Source: Pseudomonadota bacterium (lineage in GTDB: Bacteria > Desulfobacterota > Syntrophobacteria > Syntrophobacterales > Syntrophobacteraceae). Taken from it: a DNA stretch of 64,000 bases. Shown piece by piece: positions 41,747 to 50,299 of the stretch. The translations under genes and the position numbers were made by a program. The notes beneath the pieces are model-generated. The model saw only the letters and a list, made by a program, of their open reading frames with translations, did not search any database and was not told the origin of the DNA. The DNA is taken from positions 49,546 to 113,545 of the forward strand of contig JAEZHY010000053.1 of assembly GCA_023416335.1 (NCBI GenBank). Direction: 5' to 3'. How positions within the stretch are numbered: position 1 is the stretch's first letter; every line of letters begins with the position of its first letter.

Positions 41747-43282
41747 ATGAAACAAATCAGGGTCTTGCTCCTCAGCCTGGGGCCCGCCGGAAAGGTGGGC
41801 TCCGCTCTCAAGAATCTTCTGCAGTCCGCTCCCGGCATCAGTCTCAGCTGCATGCAGGAGAGTACGGATCTTCTGAAATCCGCCGGGAACCGTGTTCAGG
41901 ATATTACCCTGAGCCTGAGTCCCGATCTGCTGATCCTGACCACCTTGTCTTCAGAACTGGCCAGGTTTCAGCCCGTTTACGAATCACTCAGTCCCGAGGA
42001 CGACAGGCTCCCGGGAATTGCATTTCTCGAAACCAACGACCTTTCCAACATAACGGCTGTCGACCTCCAATCGGGCACGATAGTAATGATTCCCGACCAC
42101 CTGTCCTCAGTGGATATTTCGTTGCTCGTCACCCGTCTCGCGGACGGCTTCGAACCCGAGCAGCTGTTTTCGAACAGTGAAAAAGTTTCGTGGTCGAGAC
42201 AGCTTGTCGGCAGAAATTCCCTTTTTCTGGATGAGGTGAAGAAAATCCCGATAATAGCGAAATACAATTCGAGTGTTCTCATCTGGGGAGAGGTCGGCAC
42301 CGGAAAGGAAATCTGCGCCAGGTTGATTCACCAGCAGAGCCCGAGAGCCGGAAATCCGTTCATTATCGCGACCTGTGGGGCCATTCCGATCGATTTTGCC
42401 GATCACGAACTCTTCGGCCAGACAAGCGGCGCCCTCGGAGCCGTTTTCTCCAAGCCCGGCGTTTTTCGGCAGGCCGAGGACGGTACGCTTTTCCTCAATG
42501 AAATCGACTGCCTCCCGCCGCTCGTTCAAATCAAGGTCCTTCGCTTCCTGCAGGAAAAGACGTACCGGCCTACCGGTTCTGTCAGGAACCTGCGCGCGGA
42601 TGTCCGAGTGATAGCCGCCGTGAACATGGAACCCGAGCAGGCCGTGCGGTCCGGGCGCCTGCGGAAGGACCTGTATTACCGACTGAATGTAGTCTCGCTC
42701 TGGCTGCCTCCTTTGAGGGAAAGGAAAGACGATATTCCTCTGCTGGCCCGCCATTTTGCGGAGAAGAGCGCGATACGGGCCGCAAAGAGAATTGACGGAT
42801 TTTCAGCCCGCGCTTTGCAGAAATTGAACCAGCATGACTGGCCGGGCAATCTGCGTGAATTCGAATCGGTTATCGAACGGGCTGTGCTCTTCTGTCCGGG
42901 ACGAACGATCGAGGAACAGGATATCTTCGTGCAGGAGCGTGAGAAGGCCGGGGTCGGAATATCTTTGAAAGAGATGAAGGAGCGGTATGTAGAGCAGTTT
43001 GAAAAGACCTACATAGAGCGCTTGCTTCTCGTCAATCGCGGCAACATTTCCCGGGCCGCACAGGCGGCTAAAAAGCACCGACGGGCTTTCTACCAGCTCA
43101 TGCGCAAATATGAAATCGATGCGAGAAAATTCAAAGCCGAAAACCGGCAAGCCCACTGGCGGCTGAGTTCCCGCCGGGGAAACCCGGCCAGGCAGGTTGA
43201 GCCGCTGAGGATCGTGAATGCGTCCCGTGGTACGGCCCCCTCGGCCCCGCCCCTGGGCTCCGGCGAGCCGCTCGATAAATGA
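41747..43282 (+). CDS. Sigma-54-activator-like AAA+ protein with degenerate motifs
   Basis: The 511-residue protein has an N-terminal receiver-like region without a clear phospho-Asp (about residues 1-145), a AAA+ domain and a Fis-type helix-turn-helix (RGNISRAAQAAKKHRRAFYQLM, about 440-465). The Walker A motif GEVGTGKE (181-188) is intact. The sigma-54-contact loop GAFTGA is replaced by GALGAV (228-233), and the Walker B aspartate is replaced by Asn (LFLNE, 248-252). The sensor/arginine finger stretch RKDLYYRLNVVSLWLPPLRERKDDIP is normal. It may bind DNA and nucleotide but is unlikely to open sigma-54 promoters like a classical activator. It lies 66 bases before the hemopexin-type gene. AGGA precedes the ATG at 41747. 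Confidence 0.82.
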   Translation: MKQIRVLLLSLGPAGKVGSALKNLLQSAPGISLSCMQESTDLLKSAGNRVQDITLSLSPDLLILTTLSSELARFQPVYESLSPEDDRLPGIAFLETNDLSNITAVDLQSGTIVMIPDHLSSVDISLLVTRLADGFEPEQLFSNSEKVSWSRQLVGRNSLFLDEVKKIPIIAKYNSSVLIWGEVGTGKEICARLIHQQSPRAGNPFIIATCGAIPIDFADHELFGQTSGALGAVFSKPGVFRQAEDGTLFLNEIDCLPPLVQIKVLRFLQEKTYRPTGSVRNLRADVRVIAAVNMEPEQAVRSGRLRKDLYYRLNVVSLWLPPLRERKDDIPLLARHFAEKSAIRAAKRIDGFSARALQKLNQHDWPGNLREFESVIERAVLFCPGRTIEEQDIFVQEREKAGVGISLKEMKERYVEQFEKTYIERLLLVNRGNISRAAQAAKKHRRAFYQLMRKYEIDARKFKAENRQAHWRLSSRRGNPARQVEPLRIVNASRGTAPSAPPLGSGEPLDK

Positions 43283-43348
43283 GCCGTCAACAGCTTTTCC
43301 GCCATCCGCCGGGAAGCAGACCATCCATTTGTTTACCAGGAGAAATAA

Positions 43349-46300
43349 ATGTGCAACCAATGCCGGCTTGAAATCGACCTGTTTCGAGAAAGAACCGATC
43401 CCGGTCCGTGGAACCTGGACAGGCTCCAGATAGCGGACAGGCTCCAGGAAATAATGAACGACCCCGATTCGATTCAGCAGGGTGAAGCGGGATTTTGTGG
43501 ATGGGCGGCATTCCTGCGCGCCTGGGCCTTGCACGATCACGCCGGCCTCGCCAGGTTTGCCGTCCGCCTTTACGATTCCGGGGCCTCGGAGATCGGTGGA
43601 ATTGAGGTCAAGCCCGATACTGCACTGTTCGAGAAGTATGTGCCGGGGCAGCTCGCTCCCGCTGCGGACTGGATGCTGTTGAGGACCCTGCAGAACGTAG
43701 AGGAATGCATCTCCTGCGGACAGAGTCCGGGGAACATAGTGAAATGGCTCGATGCATCCGGCCTGTTCCATTCGGTTCTGGACGAGACCGCGGCCAATCC
43801 CGCATGTTTGCCCGTTGCACGGAAAGGGATGGACCACGCACTGGAGTTGAAACCCAACCGTTATGCGGAGGTGGTCCTCCACGTCAACGCGGACCTTATT
43901 CGACACCAGCTTGCAGACAGCGATATCCGGCCATGCATCGGCGAGCGGATCCCCGAGAATTCGACCCAGTATATCGGAATATGTTCCCCGATTGAAAAGA
44001 TCGGGATCTGGGAAGACGGAATCGACGCCGTGTTCGTGGACCCGGAAACCAACTTCGCGTATTTCTTCAAAAAAGATGAATGGCTCAGGTACGATCTTGT
44101 ATCGGAGAGATCGTCAAGCTGCTTCCCTGCGAAGATCGACGGCAGTTGGGCGGGCATATGGACTTCTGATATCGATGCCGTTTTTTATGATTCGATCATC
44201 AAGAAAGTCTATTTCTTCAAAGGTGAAGAATACATACGCTACGACTGCGCATCTGGCCGGGCGGACAGCGGATATCCCGCCAGGACCAAAAAAGGCTGGC
44301 CGGGCGTATGGGAAGAAGGCTTGGACGCCGCCTTCGTAAATACAGACACGAACATCGCCTACTTCTTCAGAGGCGACGAATACGTCAAGTACGATCTTGT
44401 TTCGGACCGGGCCTATAAGGGCTTTCCGTCAAAAATTGAAGCAAAATGGCAGGGGCTGTGGAATTCCAATATCGATACAGCCTTTTTCGATCCGGTTAAG
44501 AAGAAGATCTACTTCTTCAAAGGTGAGGAATACATCCGATTCGATGCTTTGACCGAACAGCCCGATGAAGGCTATCCGGTAACGCTGAGAAGCCGCTGGC
44601 CCGATATCAGCTTTTCCTACTACGCATGGGGCAGGGTATTCAAGAATGCCCGGTTCAGCCGTGAAGATTTCGACCGGAACTATTACGGAGCCATTATCGC
44701 CCAGGCGCGAGCCCCCAGAATCCATGCCCCCCTGCCTGCTCCACCGAATCCTCCGTTCGGGCTCTCAGCCGTGCTGGAAGACTCGACTGTAGTACTTTCC
44801 TGGAAATCGGGCAATCTCAACGATTCACACTATGTGGTCGAGCGAAAGAAAGGGTGTGGGGGAAACTTCAAGGCGAATTTCAAGAATAACGAATTGCAGG
44901 CAGTCCCCGCTTCACGACCGTCCACCCTTGGCGCCCGGTACAGGGATGAAATGGACCAGATGCCGAGTGATACTTACTTCTATCGTATTGCGGCTGTGAA
45001 CGGGAGCGGTACGAGTGAGTACTCGCAGGTGATCGGCATCGGCATCCCGTCGGGGAAGACCCGGGTTGCGGACCCCGACAGTCCCGAAATATGCCGTCCG
45101 CCGTCATACGTTCACCAGGTTGCGGTCATGCGCGGTCCGGCTGGGTTGGAGCCGATCGGGTATGCACGGTTTGAGAGCGATCCTTCCAGATACAATCAAC
45201 CGCACATCATTTACGATGCTCGCTGGGAGAAAAGCGGTCCGCACAAGATGAAACTGATCCGGGAGCAGAACGCGCGCTTCAAACCGGGTCGAACCGGCTA
45301 TGTTTTTGTCAGGTTTGGAAATGAGCTTGAAGAAGGCGGGGTCAAGATGGCCGAGGGCAGCGTTATCCTCAATCTAAACGGTAAAAAACCGGACGGCTCC
45401 TTAATCGAGTTCCCGGTAGAACTCTCAGCCCGTACCGACGGCCTTCCGGAGGGAACGTACTACTGGGGCTCTTTCGACCTGGAGGACAATCGGCAGGCAA
45501 ACTACAAACTCACTATCGCCATAAGCGGCAGGGATGCATTCGAGCGTTACCCTCTCCGAAAACCGTCGGGGTATGAGATCGATTCCGATCCGTCAACGGA
45601 GGCCTATCCGCTCTTGAATCTTCCTCCCTACTATCCTTTTACCAACTACACGCCGGGGACCGATCGGTCCCATGTCCTGGAAATCGGAACGATCGCCATT
45701 ACCCTTCCAGTCGATTCTCTCCCGGGCAACAACGACTTCCCTTCGGCCACTTCGATCCAATTGGAGCCGGACGGGGGAAAGAGCGGCATGCCCGTGGAGT
45801 TCGATCATCTGAGTTTAAGCCATGAAGGAGACGTGGACTGCTTTGCAATCACCTGCGGCAGTTCGGAAGAGGATGGAAAATGCTCCATCATGGAACCGGT
45901 CAGGAAGTCTTTGAGCCGGCTGATTGGGCTCTATGTCGTTCACAATCCGCCGGTGTTTTCAACCTGGGCATATACGGAAAACCAGGCATGCCTCGACATC
46001 GAGCTTTACAAATCCAATGCTTTCAACCGGGAGTTGACGCATCAAATTCCCCGATTCAACAGGGTAATCGTCCACAATCCGGCGAAGGCCTTCTTTCCGG
46101 ACAGCAAATTTTACGCAGTCGTAAAAAACAACGACTACGGCTCGCAGGGTGCGATCAGGTACAAAATCAGGTTTGCGTATAATCATGCGCGCGATGAGAT
46201 CGGGATCGATACGAACGCCCCGGCATTCCGTCCGAGAACTCGGGAAGGATGCGGTTTCCTTCAGAAAATCTACGACTGCACGGGCCTGCCCGGTCCGAGT

Positions 46301-46675
46301 GATGACTGGATCGCCAGGCAAGCGAGAGATGTTCGCGAGTTGGTCCGCAATATCGCCTCATTTGTGCTCGATCCGCAGACCGCCGTGGAACTCAGGGCCA
46401 TTATGGGCAGGGACATAGCGGTGGAACTCGCGGAAGATCTGGCAACACTGGGGAACACCGCGCAGGCTATGTTTCTGTGGGATGAAGCGGAACAACTCTA
46501 TCTCGAAAGCTACATCCGATTCACCGCCGCCGGCGACAGGAAGGCCCAACTCTGCGTTTTGAAAGAGATGCAGGCCCTTTATTCCGAGGCGGGGATGAAA
46601 TCCAAGTTGAAAAAAGTGGCGGCCGAGATCGAAAAGGTCCAGGACTCGCCGGTGCCGGCTTCGGAAGCAAATTAG
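43349..46675 (+). CDS. Large protein with papain-like N-terminus, four hemopexin repeats and Ig/FN3-like domains
   Basis: The 1108-residue product has no signal peptide. Residues about 38-60 contain QQGEAGFCGWAAFLRAWALH, which recalls the QG-x-GFCG cysteine region of papain-fold peptidases in bacterial effector proteins (Cys50), but a catalytic His is not identified. Residues 222-421 form four exactly 50-residue repeats, each with xIDAVFxD, a YFF(K/R)G(D/E)E motif, Y(I/V)(R/K)YD and a final W-PGxW; this is the hemopexin-type four-bladed propeller. An FN3-like segment follows (about 465-565), then further beta-rich domains and a helical C-terminus (about 1030-1108). AGGAG precedes the ATG. Hemopexin-repeat proteins are rare in bacteria; partner and function are unknown. 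Confidence 0.82.
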   Translation: MCNQCRLEIDLFRERTDPGPWNLDRLQIADRLQEIMNDPDSIQQGEAGFCGWAAFLRAWALHDHAGLARFAVRLYDSGASEIGGIEVKPDTALFEKYVPGQLAPAADWMLLRTLQNVEECISCGQSPGNIVKWLDASGLFHSVLDETAANPACLPVARKGMDHALELKPNRYAEVVLHVNADLIRHQLADSDIRPCIGERIPENSTQYIGICSPIEKIGIWEDGIDAVFVDPETNFAYFFKKDEWLRYDLVSERSSSCFPAKIDGSWAGIWTSDIDAVFYDSIIKKVYFFKGEEYIRYDCASGRADSGYPARTKKGWPGVWEEGLDAAFVNTDTNIAYFFRGDEYVKYDLVSDRAYKGFPSKIEAKWQGLWNSNIDTAFFDPVKKKIYFFKGEEYIRFDALTEQPDEGYPVTLRSRWPDISFSYYAWGRVFKNARFSREDFDRNYYGAIIAQARAPRIHAPLPAPPNPPFGLSAVLEDSTVVLSWKSGNLNDSHYVVERKKGCGGNFKANFKNNELQAVPASRPSTLGARYRDEMDQMPSDTYFYRIAAVNGSGTSEYSQVIGIGIPSGKTRVADPDSPEICRPPSYVHQVAVMRGPAGLEPIGYARFESDPSRYNQPHIIYDARWEKSGPHKMKLIREQNARFKPGRTGYVFVRFGNELEEGGVKMAEGSVILNLNGKKPDGSLIEFPVELSARTDGLPEGTYYWGSFDLEDNRQANYKLTIAISGRDAFERYPLRKPSGYEIDSDPSTEAYPLLNLPPYYPFTNYTPGTDRSHVLEIGTIAITLPVDSLPGNNDFPSATSIQLEPDGGKSGMPVEFDHLSLSHEGDVDCFAITCGSSEEDGKCSIMEPVRKSLSRLIGLYVVHNPPVFSTWAYTENQACLDIELYKSNAFNRELTHQIPRFNRVIVHNPAKAFFPDSKFYAVVKNNDYGSQGAIRYKIRFAYNHARDEIGIDTNAPAFRPRTREGCGFLQKIYDCTGLPGPSDDWIARQARDVRELVRNIASFVLDPQTAVELRAIMGRDIAVELAEDLATLGNTAQAMFLWDEAEQLYLESYIRFTAAGDRKAQLCVLKEMQALYSEAGMKSKLKKVAAEIEKVQDSPVPASEAN

Positions 46676-47017
46676 AGCGCTTTTGTGTCCGAGGCAATTG
46701 CTAGGGCAGGGCGGCCCGGATTCGCTATCCGGGCGCGAGCGGGATGCAAATTCAACATAGAGGAAGGGCGGCAGCCGTGTAGGGTGGGCACCCCCCGCTT
46801 TTGGGGGGTGCCCACCGCCCAGCCCCCCCGATGGTTGCCCATTTCCAGACCGGTGCGCGATGCGAAACAGTATTCCGAAGGATGGGCGATGGGCACGATG
46901 ATGCTGTGCCCATCCTACGCGGCTCTGGATCCCGGCTCAAAAGCACTGCCGGGATGACGGCTTTATCTGCGGCTTGCCTCAGGTGGCTATTCAGTACCAT
47001 ATTTCTTCCGCGCCTGC
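46676..47017. repeat. Intergenic region with two A elements and one D element
   Basis: A perfect A hairpin at 46779-46820 carries GTAGGGTGGGCACCCCCC and its complement around a short loop CGCTTTT. A second A element lies at 46883-46920 and a D element (GGCTCAAAAGCACTGCCGGG) at about 46934-46958. Confidence 0.75.
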
Positions 47018-47485
47018 TCAGGGGCCGTTTGCCCCGCGCCTCAACAGCTTCGTGAGTTCCCGGTCGAGGGTGTCCGCAAACCGTTGTTTGTCTTTCTGTC
47101 CGAACTGTTTCGGGCCGGAAGTGACGACTCCGGCTTCCCGGGCATCCTGCATGAAGTTGCGGATGGAAAGACGTTCCCCGATGTTTTGCTCGGTGAAGAG
47201 TTCTCCCCGGGTGCTTATGACCACGACTCCCCTGGCGACCAGAGTCGATGCCAGCGGGATGTCCTGGGTCACCGCTAGGTCGCCCGCCTGCGCCGCTTCG
47301 GCTATGTGTTGATCGACGGCTTCGGGGTCCATGCCGATGCGCAAATGCGAGACATAGCTCGAATCGGGTACACTGATATATTTATTGGCGACGAAAACCG
47401 CATTGATTTTGAGCCTTCTCGCCGCGCGGATTATCAGTTCCTTGATCGCGCCCGGACATGCGTCCGCATCCACCCATAGCTTCAT
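47018..47485 (-). CDS. DUF188 (YaiI/YqxD) family protein, PIN-like
   Basis: The 155-residue protein begins KLWVDADACPG, the family's fixed first motif, and continues with VFVANKYI, the conserved GDLAVTQDIPLA and STRGELFTEQNIGERL. The fold is PIN-like, with acidic residues suited to a nuclease, but no activity is proven. ATG at 47485 is preferred over 47491 because of the upstream AAGAG and the family start MKLWVDAD. It stands alone between repeats and the coiled-coil membrane protein. Confidence 0.88.
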   Translation of the reverse strand: MKLWVDADACPGAIKELIIRAARRLKINAVFVANKYISVPDSSYVSHLRIGMDPEAVDQHIAEAAQAGDLAVTQDIPLASTLVARGVVVISTRGELFTEQNIGERLSIRNFMQDAREAGVVTSGPKQFGQKDKQRFADTLDRELTKLLRRGANGP

Positions 47486-47566
47486 GAACATCTCTTTTCC
47501 GAATAAAATTATGATAACCGGCCGACCGTTTCCGTCGATTTAACAATTTCTCGTGACGACGGCAAC

Positions 47567-48853
47567 TTATCGGGGGAGCTGATCGAGGAAAGTGGCCACC
47601 TTGTGCAGATGATCCTTTGTGACCGCTGGTGTAAAGAACCGGTCGGCGTGTTTGACCAGGTTTTCCAGGAAGTATTTCATTTTTTCGTATGCTTCGAGTT
47701 TTTTCCGGCTTTCCGCACCGTTATACCTTTCCATGGCCTGGAGAGCGGATTCATATTCACTTCTTAATGTCGCCTCCGACGCTTCAAGCAATGCAAGCTC
47801 CTGCCTGAGCCCGGCATTTTTCGCGAAGATCTCGTCACGTTCGCGTTCAAGCGATTTTGTAATAGCGGCGATACTTTCCAATGCCTGCTTAAGAGATTCC
47901 GATTCGCACTTCAAGCGGTCCTCCGCTTCGTGCATCTCTTCCAGGGTTTGCCTGATCGCGGCATTTTCTTCGTAAATCTTATCGTGTTCCTGTTCGAGGG
48001 AGTGGGTGTAGGCTGAAAGCCTGTCGAACGCCGCCTTAAGGGATTCGTATTCCTGTCTTACTTTCTCATCTTCTCTGTCAGTCGGAGTTGGATGCGGGAT
48101 CGGCACGACACCCGCCTTCGTGCGGAAGACTTGAAGGCGTTCCTGCTGAGGAACTCCGGCATTTGCAACCAGATCGAACAATTCCTCTTCGATAGCTTCA
48201 GATTCGTCTTCAAGACGAACCTTTGCTTCTTCCGCGAGACCGATGGGTCCCGGATCTGTTTTTCCTCTTTCCTCTATCGTACTGTGTTCGATGGGGGGCC
48301 GGACACTTTCTGCCAAACCGACAGTCTCCGGCCCGGCTTCAACGTGCAGCCTGCAAGCTTCGGCGGACAACTCTTCCCTTACCGGTCCTTTCTCCATATG
48401 GCCGGGATTAGCGGCACCGGTACCGCTTTCCGGCGCAGCGGCCGACGGCCGGGCGGGCGCAGTCGATAGACCGGAAATCTGCATCAGCAGTGCTTTGTGT
48501 CTGTCCCGCAGGTAGCTTCTTACGATCAGGACCGACGAGAGCAGTGCCGCTATGCACACGAGTGCGGAGACTATCAGGATGGGATTGGCGGTCTCGTCCC
48601 TGAAGGATTCCGCAAAGATCAGCAAAGATATGAATTCAACCCCAATGAGTAAAAAGATAAGAATTATTCTTGCAATATTAATAGTTGGCCGCTTCCTCGG
48701 GTTTTCCATAAAGGCATCCTTCAGAATAGACGCAATCAGAAATTCTCTGTATTTTTCGATGTCGGAATTGTAAATGACGCGAGGTGAATCCATGTTCTGC
48801 CAAGTTAGCATTAAGAGTCGGCATCCGCACTGATTTTCTTGAGAATGTCGCAC
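47567..48853 (-). CDS. Membrane-anchored coiled-coil protein, function unknown
   Basis: The frame gives up to 428 residues. The N-terminal part ends with two membrane helices (about residues 59-80 and 92-112); then comes a Pro/Ala/Glu-rich linker (about 130-240). A long coiled coil with heptad-like LEQEHDKI and LERERDEI repeats follows (about 270-390) and ends in a helical tail. The start is uncertain: a GTG at 48853 has a distant AGGAGG, while ATGs at 48811 and 48793 are equally possible. The layout resembles membrane-tethered scaffold proteins. No catalytic domain is recognised. Confidence 0.72.
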   Translation of the reverse strand: MRHSQENQCGCRLLMLTWQNMDSPRVIYNSDIEKYREFLIASILKDAFMENPRKRPTINIARIILIFLLIGVEFISLLIFAESFRDETANPILIVSALVCIAALLSSVLIVRSYLRDRHKALLMQISGLSTAPARPSAAAPESGTGAANPGHMEKGPVREELSAEACRLHVEAGPETVGLAESVRPPIEHSTIEERGKTDPGPIGLAEEAKVRLEDESEAIEEELFDLVANAGVPQQERLQVFRTKAGVVPIPHPTPTDREDEKVRQEYESLKAAFDRLSAYTHSLEQEHDKIYEENAAIRQTLEEMHEAEDRLKCESESLKQALESIAAITKSLERERDEIFAKNAGLRQELALLEASEATLRSEYESALQAMERYNGAESRKKLEAYEKMKYFLENLVKHADRFFTPAVTKDHLHKVATFLDQLPR

Positions 48854-49066
48854 TAATTCGTGTATTCACCTCCTGGTTGTCGAAATTCATTTGGCGGAAA
48901 ATTGTGACCTGCGATAATTACACTTTCCAAAAGAGGTCCAAGCGCATAAATTCCGAATGAAATTTGCCCGGAAATGCGCGGATCCCTCTCTGAAGGAACT
49001 CCGCTTTCAATAATTTTGAATCAGACCGGTGGTGAACCGCCAGGAAAACATCAAAGGGAATATACA

Positions 49067-50104
49067 ATGAAACTCGGAATAGTAGGATTGGGGAGAGCCG
49101 GGAAAACCACTGTGTTCAACGCTCTTACCTCAGGTGAATCGGTTCCTCCGGGCGGGCAGGTCGTGCCTGCGCTTGGAGTCGTGTCGGTACCCGACCCCAG
49201 GGTTGACTGGCTGACCGAACTATATAAGCCCAAGAAGACCACCTATGCCCAGATAACCTACATGGACCTGCAGGGCATTCCGGGCATGGCCGACAACAAG
49301 CAGGAGTACATGTCCCTGCTGCTCAACCACATGCGCCCGATGGACGCTTTCATGATGGTAGTCCGGAACTTTCCCGACCCGGTGCTCGGCGCGCCGGACG
49401 TCGGCCGCGACTTCCGCGAACTCGAAGACGAGTTCCTCATATCCGACCTGGCGACCGTCGAAAAGCGGCTCGAAAAACTGGAGATGGAACTAAAAAGAGG
49501 AAAAAAACCGATCGGAGCGGAAAAGGAACTGCTGGAAGAATGCGCAAAGGTTCTCAATGCCGAGCAGCCGCTTAGGACCCGGCCCGAGCTTGCGAATGCC
49601 CAGGAACTCAGGGGATACACTTTTCTCTCGGCAAAACCGCTGCTCGTCATCGTCAACAATGCGGATGACGACGACGCCCTCCCGCCCGTTTCCTTCGGAC
49701 CGGTGGAAGCAATTGTCGTTCGCGGCAAGCTCGAAATGGAGCTTGCCCAGCTCGGCAGCGAGGAGGCTGAGGCATTCATGCAGGACTTCGGGATCACCGA
49801 GTCGGCCCTTGACAGAGTCATCAAGAATTCCTTCGCGCTGCTGAACCAGATCAGCTTCCTGACAGTTGGCGAAGATGAAGTGAAAGCCTGGACGGTGGTC
49901 AGGGATGCCCCCGCAATCGAAGCCGCCGGTGTGATTCATTCGGACATCCAGAGAGGGTTCATCCGTGCCGAAGTCGTCGCATACGAGGACCTCAAACGGG
50001 CCGGGGACTACGCCGCAGCACGGAAGCAGGGGACAGTCAGGCTCGAGGGCAAAACCTATCCGGTTCATGACGGGGACATAATCCATTTCCGGTTTAATGT
50101 CTAA
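49067..50104 (+). CDS. YchF/Obg-like GTPase or ATPase, variant
   Basis: The 345-residue protein shares the plan of YchF: an N-terminal P-loop domain (KLGIVGLGRAGKTTVFNALT), a helical domain (about residues 120-200), and a C-terminal TGS-like domain with FLTVGEDEVKAWTVVRDAPAIEAAG, IHSDIQRGFIRAEV and FRFNV. The usual GxPNVGKST motif reads GLGRAGKTT and the G4 region reads VIVNNADD, so it departs from the main YchF line. It is likely a paralogue, with the standard copy expected elsewhere. AAAGGGA precedes the ATG. It is followed by ileS in the same direction after about 195 bases. Confidence 0.85.
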   Translation: MKLGIVGLGRAGKTTVFNALTSGESVPPGGQVVPALGVVSVPDPRVDWLTELYKPKKTTYAQITYMDLQGIPGMADNKQEYMSLLLNHMRPMDAFMMVVRNFPDPVLGAPDVGRDFRELEDEFLISDLATVEKRLEKLEMELKRGKKPIGAEKELLEECAKVLNAEQPLRTRPELANAQELRGYTFLSAKPLLVIVNNADDDDALPPVSFGPVEAIVVRGKLEMELAQLGSEEAEAFMQDFGITESALDRVIKNSFALLNQISFLTVGEDEVKAWTVVRDAPAIEAAGVIHSDIQRGFIRAEVVAYEDLKRAGDYAAARKQGTVRLEGKTYPVHDGDIIHFRFNV

Positions 50105-50299
50105 AAGACAAAAGCTTTTCTTTTCCCTTTGCAGGTGCTACAAGAATTATTTTGCCATTTCCGGCCCCTTGCGCCGCCGCCGTTGCCGCAGAAGAGCCGG
50201 AAGGATATAAATATCGATTACGTACGTAACTGAGCAGGAAATGTCGTTCAGACCGCATTGCATTTCCCTCGATATATAAAAAAATCACCGGAGATCCCA

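Noticed and set aside
43900..44600. Repeated DNA inside the hemopexin-type gene as a mobile repeat
   Set aside because: The similarity follows the 50-residue protein repeat in frame, so it reflects domain duplication rather than an inserted element.
46779..46820. Hairpin as a CRISPR repeat
   Set aside because: The A-type palindromes are dispersed singly with no regular spacer array.
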